NCBI GenBank assembly: GCA_030748805.1
Contig: JASMLG010000090.1
Coordinates: forward strand, 1 to 34,175
Reading direction: 5' to 3'
Length of the DNA: 34,175 nucleotides
Origin: Phycisphaerales bacterium
GTDB taxonomy: Bacteria; Planctomycetota; Phycisphaerae; Phycisphaerales; SM1A02
Numbering within the stretch: the stretch's first letter is position 1; the number at the start of each line of letters is the position of its first letter. The notes beneath the pieces were generated by a model. The model did no database searches, was not told the DNA's origin, and was given only the letters and a program-made list of their open reading frames with translations. Made by a program: the position numbers and the translations under genes. Below, piece after piece: positions 15,631 to 23,993 of this stretch.

Positions 15631-17636
15631 TAACAACAGATCCAATGTTTGCAGAAGGGGGTCCTCTTAGTAACGTTCTGCCTGAATGGGAGCCAAGGCA
15701 AGAACAAGTAGAGATGTCTATTGCAGTATCTATGGCTTTTGAATCGAAAGGGCAACTGCTTGTTGAGGCAGGAACGGGAGTTGGAAAATCGTTTGGTTAC
15801 TTAGTTCCTGCAATTCGAAGGATTCTTGAGAAAGGTGAGACAGTGGTTGTTGTTACTAACACAATTACTCTGCAAGAACAAATCATAGATCATGATGTAC
15901 CGATTTTGTTTGAAGCATTTGACGGTGGTTTTCATCCTGTACTTGTAAAAGGTAGAGCAAATTACGTATCTTTAAGACGGCTTGATAGAACTGGATCTCA
16001 AAAGTCATCGTTGTTAACGGGAAAAAGTTCGCTCAAAGATCTTACGAAAATACAGGAATGGTCGAGGGTAACGGGTGATGGCTCCCGATCTACAATCCCA
16101 TTTTTACCAAGAGGTGACGTTTGGGAATTGGTTAAAAGTGATGGCAGCAAATGTTTGGGTAAAAAGTGTCCGACAAATGAGTCGTGTTTTTATCAACAAG
16201 CTAGGCGAAAAATGGAGCAGGGGAATTTGCTCATTTGTAATCATGCACTTTTCTTTTCTGACTTAGCACTTAGTATTAGAGGAAAAGGTTTTTTGCCAAG
16301 ATATGATCATGTGATTTTTGATGAAGCTCATGCTATTGAAGATGTTGCCGCTGATCATTTTGGTGCATCTATTTCAGAATCCCAAGTGGAGTACTTTTTG
16401 CGTTCCCTTGTTCCGAATTCAAGAAAGCGAGCAAATAAAGGTTTTTTTGGACACCTTTATTCTGGGGGTAATAAAACAGAGTTGTTAAGTCAGTGTGTTG
16501 ATTTGGTCGAGAGTTGCAGGCAGGCCTCGCAGAACTTTTTTGATTCTTTAATTAAATGGAAGTTGGAAAAGGCACCATCCAATGGTCGAGTTTTGGATAT
16601 AGACGTTGTAGAAAATGTACTGAGCGACCCACTTGAGGAACTAGCAAAACACCTTGGTTTACTTAAGGAATCATTGAAAAATGATTCAGATGCAGCTGAG
16701 GCAAGTGGATTTTCTGTACGTGCTTTTGATATGGCTGGTGCTTGCAGAGCGTTGATTTCACAATCACTTGAAGGATGTGTTTACTCAGTAGACGGAGTTC
16801 CACATAATTCAAAATCACTTGCGAAAGCAAAACCAAAACTTTCATGTATGGTTGTAGATGTTTCTTCTGTCTTGAAAGAGCATCTATTTGAAGCAACTCA
16901 CTCAACAGTTTTAACTTCTGCGACCTTAGCAACAAGTAATGGAGATTTTTCATTGGTGTCAACACGTCTTGGATGTGAAGGTGCAACCCAGTTGCAACTT
17001 GGTAGCCCTTTTGACTATCCAAGGCAGATGAGAGGGTGGGTAGATTCTACGATTCCTGAACCATCCCATAAAGATTATGCTAAATATTTGTCAAATCGAA
17101 TAGTGGATATGGTTGGGCGAACAAACGGAGGAGCATTTGTTTTGTTTACCAGTTATAAAATGCTCTCTAAAATTGCAGAAATTGCCAGAGATGAAATTGA
17201 AGGTAACGGTTTGACCCTCCTTGAACATGGAACTAAAGTTACAAGAACATCTCTTCTTGAGCAGTTCCGAGAAAATGAGAATGCAGTTTTATTCGGAACT
17301 TCAAGTTTTTGGCAGGGTGTAGATGTTAGAGGGCATAATTTGAGAAATGTAATTATTACTCGTCTTCCATTTGATGTCCCAGATCGTCCGATTGTTGAAG
17401 CAAGGCTAGAAAAAATTAAAGCTACTGGAGAAAACCCGTTTATGCAGGATCAATTGCCAAGAGCAGTGATTCGTTTTAGGCAGGGAATTGGTAGGTTGAT
17501 TAGATCTGGAGATGACAAGGGCGAAGTTTCGATTCTTGATTCTAGAGTTGTCAAAAAATTTTACGGGAGAGCTTTTCTTTCTGCTCTACCAGATGGGGTT
17601 GAAGTTGTTGATATCGCTATAGATGATTGTTTTTGA
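15627..17636 (+). CDS. dinG: DinG-family ATP-dependent DNA helicase
   Basis: A 669-residue superfamily 2 helicase of the XPD/DinG type, starting with GTG in a GTGA overlap with rsmG. Motifs: Walker A EAGTGVGKS at 47-55, TNTITLQEQ near 77-85, DEAH at 232-235, a VLTSATL segment near 430 and the C-terminal RFRQGIGRLIRSGDDKG. DinG enzymes unwind D-loops, R-loops and other structures and normally hold a 4Fe-4S cluster with four cysteines. Here Cys176, Cys181 and Cys187 keep the C-x4-C-x5-C spacing, but the first ligand position in NYVSLRRL is Ser115. The cluster may be altered or absent. The rest of the enzyme looks intact. Confidence 0.88.
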   Translation: MITTDPMFAEGGPLSNVLPEWEPRQEQVEMSIAVSMAFESKGQLLVEAGTGVGKSFGYLVPAIRRILEKGETVVVVTNTITLQEQIIDHDVPILFEAFDGGFHPVLVKGRANYVSLRRLDRTGSQKSSLLTGKSSLKDLTKIQEWSRVTGDGSRSTIPFLPRGDVWELVKSDGSKCLGKKCPTNESCFYQQARRKMEQGNLLICNHALFFSDLALSIRGKGFLPRYDHVIFDEAHAIEDVAADHFGASISESQVEYFLRSLVPNSRKRANKGFFGHLYSGGNKTELLSQCVDLVESCRQASQNFFDSLIKWKLEKAPSNGRVLDIDVVENVLSDPLEELAKHLGLLKESLKNDSDAAEASGFSVRAFDMAGACRALISQSLEGCVYSVDGVPHNSKSLAKAKPKLSCMVVDVSSVLKEHLFEATHSTVLTSATLATSNGDFSLVSTRLGCEGATQLQLGSPFDYPRQMRGWVDSTIPEPSHKDYAKYLSNRIVDMVGRTNGGAFVLFTSYKMLSKIAEIARDEIEGNGLTLLEHGTKVTRTSLLEQFRENENAVLFGTSSFWQGVDVRGHNLRNVIITRLPFDVPDRPIVEARLEKIKATGENPFMQDQLPRAVIRFRQGIGRLIRSGDDKGEVSILDSRVVKKFYGRAFLSALPDGVEVVDIAIDDCF

Positions 17637-17655
17637 TGTGGTGTATTATGTACAC

Positions 17656-19026
17656 ATGACTATTTTTAAAGCTTACGATGTTCGCGCTGTTTACCCAGAA
17701 CCATTAACAGAAGATATGGCAAGAAAAATTGGTTTGGCTACAGGTCGTTTACTATTATCTGAGAATGATGAGAAGGGCTCTGTTGTTGTAGGGCATGACA
17801 TGCGACCAAGCAGTGAATCATTAGTAGAATCACTAAAAGACGGCTTGTTAACTTCAGGTGCGGATGTAATTGATGTTGGATTAGTTGACACTCCCTTTGT
17901 TTCGTTTGCAGTAAATCACCTAGGTGCAATTGGTGGGATTCAAACTACTGCGTCTCATAATCCTATTCAATACAACGGTTTTAAAATTTGCAGGGCAAAA
18001 GCAAGACCGGTTGGAATGGGTAGTGGATTGGAGAAAATTGAAAATATGGCTCAAGATATTGACGAGCCAACGATGACGCAAGTTCGTGGTCAAGAAAGTT
18101 CTATAGATCTTTGGGATGAATATAAAGACCATGTTTTTAGATGCCTTGATCCAAGGATTCTTTCAGGGGAAGTAAAAGTTAAGGCAGCTATTGACGCTTC
18201 AAATGGTATGGCTGGAACTATGGTTCCAAAATTATTTAGAGACATTGAAGGGCTTGAACTTGTAGAGATTAATTTTGAGAACGACAAGGGCGTTTTTGTT
18301 CATGAGCCAAATCCACTTGTTGATGAAAATCTTCAACAAACAATTGACGCAGTTAGAGAGCATGAATGCGACCTAGGTATTTGTTTTGATGGAGATGCCG
18401 ACCGCTGTATGGTAGTTGATGAACTTGGAAATATAGTTGGGTGCGATTTAATTACCGCTTGGTTGGCTCCAATATTCTTAGAAAAAGAGCAGGATGGAGC
18501 GATAGTTTATGACTTGCGTTCCAGTCATGCAGTTACCAATTCAATCGAATCATCTGGAGGAAAATCAATCAAGAGTAGAGTTGGACATGTATTTATGAAG
18601 CAAGCGATGGCAGAATACGACGCCCCATTTGGTGGCGAATTATCTGGTCACTTTTACTTTAGAGATAACTTTTACGCTGATAGCGGGGCGATGGCTTTCA
18701 CTACAGTAGTTAGCGCACTAGTAAATTCAGACACTTCGTTGAGTAATCTAATTGAAGCACACCGCACATATAGTCAAAGTGGTGAAATTAATTTTGAATC
18801 AGAAGATAAAGAATCATCAATGTCTCTTTTAGTAGCAGCATATCCAGAAGCAACAGTAGATCGGCTCGATGGAGTTACTATCGATTGTGGTGATTGGTGG
18901 TGCAATGTTCGTGCTTCAAACACCGAACCCTTGCTTCGCCTAAACCTTGAGGCGGCTACTGAATCAGAATGTTCAACCCTCATTGACGAAGTTTCAAAAT
19001 ATTTAGGCACAAAAGTAGACCATTAA
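17656..19026 (+). CDS. Phosphomannomutase/phosphoglucomutase family enzyme
   Basis: A 456-residue protein from ATG 17656 (IFKAYDVRAVYP is the typical opening; the reading frame extends upstream into dinG). It is an alpha-D-phosphohexomutase interconverting hexose-6- and hexose-1-phosphates. Phosphoserine loop TTASHNP at 97-103 with Ser100, metal loop DGDADR at 245-250, sugar-binding loop GGELSGH at 326-332, and the phosphate-binding RASNTEPLLRL near 415 are all present. The pattern fits the mannose/glucose mutase branch (ManB/AlgC-like) better than GlmM. It lies 19 bases after dinG. Its stop codon lies inside a 33-base perfect palindrome next to the RAYT gene. Confidence 0.9.
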   Translation: MTIFKAYDVRAVYPEPLTEDMARKIGLATGRLLLSENDEKGSVVVGHDMRPSSESLVESLKDGLLTSGADVIDVGLVDTPFVSFAVNHLGAIGGIQTTASHNPIQYNGFKICRAKARPVGMGSGLEKIENMAQDIDEPTMTQVRGQESSIDLWDEYKDHVFRCLDPRILSGEVKVKAAIDASNGMAGTMVPKLFRDIEGLELVEINFENDKGVFVHEPNPLVDENLQQTIDAVREHECDLGICFDGDADRCMVVDELGNIVGCDLITAWLAPIFLEKEQDGAIVYDLRSSHAVTNSIESSGGKSIKSRVGHVFMKQAMAEYDAPFGGELSGHFYFRDNFYADSGAMAFTTVVSALVNSDTSLSNLIEAHRTYSQSGEINFESEDKESSMSLLVAAYPEATVDRLDGVTIDCGDWWCNVRASNTEPLLRLNLEAATESECSTLIDEVSKYLGTKVDH

Positions 19027-19050
19027 TTAACCCGCGGTTAATTAATGGTC
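19018..19050. repeat. Left palindrome of the RAYT unit, containing the mutase stop codon
   Basis: A perfect 15-base-pair inverted repeat around a CGC centre. The TAA stop of the mutase gene (19024-19026) lies within its left arm. It is AT-rich at the base and GC-rich in the centre, so it may also act as a transcription terminator, although no good T-run follows. Confidence 0.8.
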
Positions 19051-19063
19051 TTAATCATAGTGC

Positions 19064-19744
19064 TCAACTCGCGGTAAGTTTAGGTCTGCCCGTTTTTGCT
19101 CTGGTATATTCCAGCCCGTGTTTTTCAATCATCAATTCTGTCCAACCCTCATCTCCATATGGCACTCCTCTCTCAATGGATTCCTTTAACCGTGCGGCCT
19201 GTATGACTGTGAGCTTGATGGGAATAGTGAGCAAATCCTCTAGGTTTGGATGGTGTGGAGAGGGTCCCTTTGAAATAGGGATTACCGAAAGTGGTGTGTC
19301 ACTTCGCACTCTTCTAGCGGAACCCCACTCCCAATCAAACGGGTTAACAACTAAGTTCGCTTTTACAGGATTCATAGAAAGATAGTTTCGCAATCGATGC
19401 AAATGTGTACCCGGTTTCACGGGGAATGCTTTGTATCTCGATTGATACACGCAGCCATTCCCGACAGTATCGGTTTTAATACGTACTCTTTTAGCGTGCG
19501 TGCCAGAAAGCCATTGCATGAAATTAGATACATGATATTTAGTTTCTGGCACAACAAGCATATGCCAGTGGTTGGGCATCAATACCCATTCGAGGATGTT
19601 GAGATCAAATTTGCAGACAGCTTCGCACATCAAATCTCTATACGATTCATAATCTTCTGGGCAGTGATAGAGAGTCCTTCTATCTACTCGCCTGTTGAGA
19701 ATGTGTAATACCTGTCCTGAATAATCAGGGCGTTTATACGTCAT
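19064..19744 (-). CDS. REP-associated tyrosine transposase (RAYT, IS200/IS605-like Y1 family)
   Basis: A 226-residue protein from ATG 19744, with GGGATAG upstream; a TTG at 19780 would add 12 residues. It belongs to the Y1 HUH transposases: the metal-binding HUH motif is in EWVLMPNHWHMLV, and the catalytic tyrosine is probably that in LRNYLSMNPVKANLV. RAYTs recognise and cleave REP palindromes in single-stranded DNA and are usually single-copy domesticated genes rather than active insertion sequences. The family's VYQSRYKAFPV region and the WEWGSARR segment are also present. No frameshift or truncation is visible. Its 3' end overlaps the inner inverted repeat. Confidence 0.92.
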   Translation of the reverse strand: MTYKRPDYSGQVLHILNRRVDRRTLYHCPEDYESYRDLMCEAVCKFDLNILEWVLMPNHWHMLVVPETKYHVSNFMQWLSGTHAKRVRIKTDTVGNGCVYQSRYKAFPVKPGTHLHRLRNYLSMNPVKANLVVNPFDWEWGSARRVRSDTPLSVIPISKGPSPHHPNLEDLLTIPIKLTVIQAARLKESIERGVPYGDEGWTELMIEKHGLEYTRAKTGRPKLTAS

Positions 19745-19810
19745 CCGGGAACTATCCCACAGATTTGAGAGAATTCTCAAATAAAAGAGTTTTTTCGTTA
19801 GACAAATTTA

Positions 19811-19864
19811 TTACCCGCGAGTTCGAGTGACGATTTGCGCCCGTTTATTAACCGCGGGTTAATT
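19811..19864. repeat. Right repeat block of the RAYT unit, touching the thiG stop codon
   Basis: The block holds the inner repeat arm ttacccgcgagttcgag (19811-19827) and the right palindrome attaacc-gcg-ggttaat (19847-19863), a seven-base-pair stem. The latter overlaps the TAA stop of thiG (19863-19865 on the leftward strand). Confidence 0.7.
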
Positions 19865-20708
19865 ACTCTCCGGCTATTGTGCCATCCCAAGGTGACGAAG
19901 CTGTGGCGTGGAGTTTGCGAGGGATGCGACCTGAGCGATATCCATAATACCCCGCGTTGCAAGCAAGTCGCATAGCTCTAGCCATTTGGATTGGGTCATT
20001 TGCATGAGCAATACCTGTGTTCAGAAGCACACCATCAGCACCAAGTTCCATTGCAATTGTTACATCGCTTGGAGTGCCAACACCAGCATCAACAATCACT
20101 GGATAATTTGGATCCCCTCCATGCTCTGGCTTCTTTAATATGTCAATACAAAGTTTAATAGCACACGGGTTTGCAATTCCTCTACCACTTCCAATAGGAC
20201 TGCCTGCTGGCATAACACAAGTTGCTCCAGCATCTCTAATCCTTGTTGCCATTATTGGGTCATCACTCGAATAACACATTACAGAGAAACCGTCATCCAC
20301 AAGTTCTTTGCATGCTTCAAGAGTACCAACTGGGTCAGGTAATAGAGTCGTTTTATCGCCAAGCACTTCTAATTTTACCCAACTGCTACCTGAATTATCT
20401 AATTGCTCCAAAATATCTCTTCCTAACCGAGCGACTCGAATAGCATCCTGAGCAGTAAAACATCCAGCAGTATTTGGAAGAATGGTGTATTTATCACAGT
20501 CAATAAAGTCAAGGATGGAACGTCCTTCACTATCTACAAGTCGTTCTCTTCTAACGGCTACTGTAACCGCAGAACATCCACTTTCATCAAGCGCTGTTTG
20601 CATGGTTGTATAGTCGTGATATTTTCCGGTTCCAACAACTAATCTGCTCGTGAGAGTAATGTTGTGTAGTTGGAGTGGTGGTATTTCGTTCGTTGTTATC
20701 GTTGTCAT
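19863..20708 (-). CDS. thiG: Thiazole synthase ThiG
   Basis: A 281-residue protein from ATG 20708, chosen because AGGAGGAT lies about nine bases upstream. ThiG builds the thiazole ring of thiamine from deoxyxylulose-5-phosphate, dehydroglycine and the ThiS thiocarboxylate. Motifs: [10 protein letters not shown] near 21-30, VAVRRERL near 51-58, the Schiff-base lysine Lys112 in [26 protein letters not shown], and [22 protein letters not shown]. The length is a little over the usual 256. It follows thiS closely and is the last gene of its operon, ending in the RAYT palindrome. Confidence 0.96.
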   Translation of the reverse strand: MTTITTNEIPPLQLHNITLTSRLVVGTGKYHDYTTMQTALDESGCSAVTVAVRRERLVDSEGRSILDFIDCDKYTILPNTAGCFTAQDAIRVARLGRDILEQLDNSGSSWVKLEVLGDKTTLLPDPVGTLEACKELVDDGFSVMCYSSDDPIMATRIRDAGATCVMPAGSPIGSGRGIANPCAIKLCIDILKKPEHGGDPNYPVIVDAGVGTPSDVTIAMELGADGVLLNTGIAHANDPIQMARAMRLACNAGYYGYRSGRIPRKLHATASSPWDGTIAGE

Positions 20709-20712
20709 CTCT

Positions 20713-20922
20713 TTATCCTCCTCCAACAAGAGAGACAATTTCTACAGTGTCTCCGTCTTGCAGAATGTAAGTTTCTCTTTCTTTATGTGGGATGAGTTTT
20801 TTGTTTACTTCTACCGCGCAGATTTGTTTGGAAAGGTTCATCTCAGAGAGTAATTTACTGAGATGCAATGTTGTCGCATGTACTTTTTTACCGTTTACAG
20901 TTATCACAGTTGAATTATACAT
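20713..20922 (-). CDS. thiS: Sulfur carrier protein ThiS
   Basis: A 69-residue ubiquitin-fold protein that carries sulfur as a C-terminal thiocarboxylate to thiazole synthase. It opens with a VITVNGKK strand and has [13 protein letters not shown] and [16 protein letters not shown], the last being the activation tail. The tail ends in three glycines instead of the usual two, and their codons also form the ribosome site for thiG. Its start directly abuts the stop of the universal stress protein gene. The partner ThiF and the dehydroglycine-forming enzyme are not in this window. Confidence 0.93.
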   Translation of the reverse strand: MYNSTVITVNGKKVHATTLHLSKLLSEMNLSKQICAVEVNKKLIPHKERETYILQDGDTVEIVSLVGGG

Positions 20923-21750
20923 CTAGTGGTGCAAGAATATAGGTCGAGTTGAATTTTCCAGAGCAAAACGCGCTGTATCGCCCAGCAATTTACGCCCTAT
21001 TCTTGTTCTTTTTGCTGCCCCCATTACTAGCAAGTCCGCACTGCATTTTTCCATCGTTTCAAGGATTGCGTTGCGTGGTTTTTCTTCAATTCGTTTGATT
21101 GTATTAGGATAAGTGTGAGAGTTTAGATACTGCGATGCTTCATTAAGAAGTGTTTCAGCATCACCTTCTTGCCCATTAAAACAAGTAACAGTAGTTGGCA
21201 TTGGTTCCCAAACTCCAAGCATGCAGAATGCTTTCATTGCTCTCGCTGCCAACGGAGAACCATCATAGGCAACCATTGCTGAATTAATTGGTCTGTACTC
21301 TTCACTTACTGCAAGTAGCGGTCGAAGCCCCTCGCCGACAACGTCAAGTACAAGGTGTCCATGATCATGTAAAACCCCATACTCAAAAAGTCCTCTTAAT
21401 CCAATTACAGTTATATCGTGATAGCGCCAGTCAGCCAAAAGTCGTTTTGCACTGTCTCCAGTTTCGCGTAATACACGATTTGTAACCTCTGCATCTCCAG
21501 CTTTTTCTTCGAAAATAGTGATTGCTTCTTCAATATGTTCTTTTGCGATTTTCATTCTGTGCTCTGCTAGTTCATGAGCAGCTGCAGCTCCGCCAAGAGG
21601 AACAGGGCCTACATCTTGAAGGCGGTCAGGGTCAAAAATAGTTACACCAGTAAGTTCTGCGTTGTGTTTTTTGGCGAGTTCTATGCCATGTTTAATAGCA
21701 GATGGTGTGCAAGGTGTTCCGCTTAGTGCTACTAGAATACGTTTAATCAT
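20923..21750 (-). CDS. Universal stress protein with tandem USP domains
   Basis: A 275-residue protein with two USP-like halves. The first begins MIKRILVALSGTPCTPSAIK, and the second begins near residue 155 with SAMVAYDGSPLAARAMKAF and ends DLLVMGAAKRTRIGRKLLGD. In ATP-binding USPs the end of the domain carries G-x2-G-x9-G-(S/T). Here the second glycine is replaced (GAAK) while the later GD-T remains, so nucleotide binding is uncertain. It lies 15 bases downstream of the antiporter gene, and USP domains often accompany ion transporters, so a regulatory link is plausible but inferred. Confidence 0.88.
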   Translation of the reverse strand: MIKRILVALSGTPCTPSAIKHGIELAKKHNAELTGVTIFDPDRLQDVGPVPLGGAAAAHELAEHRMKIAKEHIEEAITIFEEKAGDAEVTNRVLRETGDSAKRLLADWRYHDITVIGLRGLFEYGVLHDHGHLVLDVVGEGLRPLLAVSEEYRPINSAMVAYDGSPLAARAMKAFCMLGVWEPMPTTVTCFNGQEGDAETLLNEASQYLNSHTYPNTIKRIEEKPRNAILETMEKCSADLLVMGAAKRTRIGRKLLGDTARFALENSTRPIFLHH

Positions 21751-21765
21751 TTTATTGCCTCATTC

Positions 21766-23214
21766 TTATAGTAGGAAGAAAATCGTTATGAGAATAAAAA
21801 TTGGGATTAACACTGGGATACTGTACTTAAACATATAGCCAAAGAAAGAAGGCATCTCAACGCCATCTTGTTCAGCTATTGCTTTAACCATAAAGTTTGG
21901 TCCATTCCCAATGTATGTCATCGCTCCCATAAAGACAGAACCTAAACTGACTGCAGTCAACAACAAGATTGGAACGCTTCCATTATTAACGGCGAGCATC
22001 TCTCCATCTGGAAGCGACTGGGAAAGTTTGAAAAATACAACATAGGTAGGGGCGTTGTCTAAGAAACTTGAAAGTGTTCCTGTTGACCAAAAGAATTGCC
22101 ACGGCTGATTCATTGTTTCTGTAATTGCTTTTCCACTTGCTTCAAGAACAGCAAGCGGAACTTGCATAGCAATAAAAATGCCTGAAAAAAGTGCGCCCAC
22201 TTCAAGTATTGCTTCATAAGTGAAATTGTTTGCTTTGTGAATAACTTCAGAAGTTGTTTTCAGCGAAAGAACTACAAAAACAAGCATTATTAATTCTCTT
22301 AGGTATGGAAATGGAGTCCAGTCCGTTCCAGCAAATGGTTTTCCGTGATCAACAAGTGCTGCAGTTGCAACAATTCCTGCTATCCACAAAAAATTAATTC
22401 CACCCTGCAATCGAAGTGGTTCTTTTTGCGTTTCGTCTCTCTGCTTGGCAACCTCTGACTCTCTCCTAGACAAAATTGAATCCCAAATGAAGTAAACAAC
22501 AAGCATAACTCCACAGGCAGATGCCCACATCGGCCAGAGTCCAAGTGTCCATGTAAATGGAACACCTCGCAAATACCCTAGGAATAAAGGAGGGTCGCCT
22601 ATCGGTAATAAAGTTCCACCGATGTTACTAACTAAGAAAATAAATACGACTATCGTGTGTACTTTGTATTTTCTCTGAGAGTTTGTTTTTAGTAAAGGGC
22701 GAATAAGCAACATGCTAGCGCCAGTTGTACCTATGAAACTTGCGATTCCCGCTCCAATTGCAAGAAATGTAGAATTGACAATTGGTGATGCAGACAAGTC
22801 GCCACTCAAATAAATTCCACCACTAATTACATAAAGTGAAAATAGAAGAACAATAAAGGGGATAAAATCCTTCATAATTGCGTGATCGAGCATTGGTCCA
22901 ATCGAGTCACCGCCTGAAGTAAGGATCATGTAAACAATTGTTGCAAAGGAACAGAGCATTGCAATGAAGAAGCGGTTAAGGTTGCTTTCCCACCAGTGCC
23001 TAGTTTTGTTAAGAAGTGGAAAAAGAGCAATTGCTCCAAGTATTCCAATAAACGGAAGAATCCCTACATACCAAAAATGTGGCATGTGAACTTCATGGTC
23101 GCCATGCGATTCATGGTGTCCAGAAAGCCAAATTCCCAACCAGATTGCTATCGTTATTGCGATAGCAGACGAAAATAATATGATGGTCTTTGATTTCTCT
23201 TGCTGATGGTTCAT
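21766..23214 (-). CDS. NhaD-like sodium:proton antiporter (ion transporter superfamily)
   Basis: About 482 residues from ATG 23214 (a TTG at 23241 would add nine). Some 11-12 hydrophobic segments run through the protein. SNIGGTLLPIGDPPLFLGYL near the middle and SSFLDNAPTYVVF with AMTYIGNGPNFMVKAIA near the end are the paired conserved loops of NhaD/CitM/ArsB-type transporters. NhaD relatives exchange Na+ or Li+ for H+. The first loop after helix 1 is rich in histidine (SGHHESHGDHEVHMPHFW, about residues 31-48), which could bind metal or sense pH. It lies 36 bases after coaB and 15 before the USP gene. The exact ion is not predictable. Confidence 0.8.
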   Translation of the reverse strand: MNHQQEKSKTIILFSSAIAITIAIWLGIWLSGHHESHGDHEVHMPHFWYVGILPFIGILGAIALFPLLNKTRHWWESNLNRFFIAMLCSFATIVYMILTSGGDSIGPMLDHAIMKDFIPFIVLLFSLYVISGGIYLSGDLSASPIVNSTFLAIGAGIASFIGTTGASMLLIRPLLKTNSQRKYKVHTIVVFIFLVSNIGGTLLPIGDPPLFLGYLRGVPFTWTLGLWPMWASACGVMLVVYFIWDSILSRRESEVAKQRDETQKEPLRLQGGINFLWIAGIVATAALVDHGKPFAGTDWTPFPYLRELIMLVFVVLSLKTTSEVIHKANNFTYEAILEVGALFSGIFIAMQVPLAVLEASGKAITETMNQPWQFFWSTGTLSSFLDNAPTYVVFFKLSQSLPDGEMLAVNNGSVPILLLTAVSLGSVFMGAMTYIGNGPNFMVKAIAEQDGVEMPSFFGYMFKYSIPVLIPIFILITIFFLL

Positions 23215-23250
23215 AAGTGAAAAAGCGCAGTTTAACGGCAACTCGCTGCA

Positions 23251-23910
23251 TCATGTGGTTGTAAGGATTTCATCAAGATTTTCAATTATCCATTTGGCAA
23301 ATTTACTTTTAGGTATTTCTTGTTGAGGTTCTAATTTTCTACCGTCTTTACAAAAAACCGTTACAGATATATTTTTCGCTTCCATTGTTTCGATTGGATT
23401 CGCAACAATGGCATCAACACCTTTACGTTTCATCTTTTCGAGTGCAATTTTTTTAAGTGATCCAGAGTCGGCTAGAGCAAAGGCAATGATATTTTGGTCA
23501 TCTCTGGCTTTGCTTGCAATGCCCTGCACTAGGTCATCTGTAGGCATCAAATCAAGGTGTAAATGTTCTGATCTTCTGATTTTCCCAGTTAACTGCCCAC
23601 CCTTGGGGGTGAAATCAGATACTGCTGCTGCCATAATAAGAATGTTATTAGATGGCCAGTGCTCCTGTAATTTAGAACCAAGATCTCTAGTTGAGGAGAA
23701 TTCTACAATCGAGAGCCGAGGATGAGAAGTTGGAGTAATGCAGTTTGGGCCAACTAACAGCGTGGTCTCATATCCATAAATTGCTGCAGATTGGGCTATT
23801 AATGTGCCAAGTTTGCCAGAAGATCTGTTGCTGAGATACCTGACTTGGTCAATTGACTCTGCTGTTGCACCAGCAGTAACGATGATTTTTGTTGATTGAT
23901 TATTATTCAT
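23251..23910 (-). CDS. coaB: Phosphopantothenate-cysteine ligase (free-standing CoaB)
   Basis: A 219-residue protein equal to the CoaB half of bacterial CoaBC (Dfp). It joins cysteine to 4'-phosphopantothenate in coenzyme A synthesis. Motifs: VTAGATAESIDQVRYLSNRS followed by SGKLG near the N-terminus (nucleotide-binding segment), MAAAVSDF near 93-100, a KIRR segment near 109 with the conserved lysine, then IIAFALADSG and DAIVANPIE. The flavin decarboxylase half (CoaC) is not adjacent, so it must be encoded elsewhere. No good ribosome site is visible before ATG 23910. The gene is divergent from the pilus cluster. Confidence 0.92.
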   Translation of the reverse strand: MNNNQSTKIIVTAGATAESIDQVRYLSNRSSGKLGTLIAQSAAIYGYETTLLVGPNCITPTSHPRLSIVEFSSTRDLGSKLQEHWPSNNILIMAAAVSDFTPKGGQLTGKIRRSEHLHLDLMPTDDLVQGIASKARDDQNIIAFALADSGSLKKIALEKMKRKGVDAIVANPIETMEAKNISVTVFCKDGRKLEPQQEIPKSKFAKWIIENLDEILTTT

Positions 23911-23931
23911 TTGAAGAAAAGATGGCTGATG

Positions 23932-23960
23932 TTGCAGAAGTTACCATCACCGATGATACT
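23932..23960 (+). promoter_or_regulatory. Candidate promoter of the pilus/secretion cluster
   Basis: TTGCAG and GATACT are separated by 17 bases, a fair sigma-70-type match. Transcription would start near 23967. A short perfect inverted repeat AAGTAG/CTACTT (23969-23974/23980-23985) would then form the 5' end of the leader just before ATG 23994. This holds only if 23994 and not 23922 is the true start of the first ATPase. Confidence 0.3.
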
Positions 23961-23993
23961 ATGTGTATAAGTAGTTTTGCTACTTCATATCTT

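Larger units (their letters stand above)
19018..19864. mobile_element. RAYT unit bracketed by inverted palindromes
   Basis: The transposase-like gene is flanked by an exact 18-base inverted pair: aattaacccgcggttaat at 19025-19042 and its reverse complement at 19847-19864. Each copy is itself nearly palindromic. A second, inner, imperfect inverted pair (ctcaactcgcggtaa at 19063-19077 against 19811-19827) lies inside. The layout matches REP sequences around REP-associated tyrosine transposases, which carry single-stranded palindromes. The unit sits between the convergent ends of the mutase gene and thiG. GTAG stands just before the left palindrome (19014-19017) and GGAG, read leftward, just beyond the right one, resembling REP guide tetranucleotides. 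Confidence 0.6.

Noticed and set aside
15102..15755. 217-codon open frame opposite rsmG and the start of dinG
   Set aside because: rsmG and dinG are clear family members on the other strand; the antisense product has no recognisable motif.
19018..19864. An active classical insertion sequence with target duplication
   Set aside because: The gene is a RAYT with palindromic flanks; no direct target repeats of the usual kind and no accessory tnpB gene were seen.
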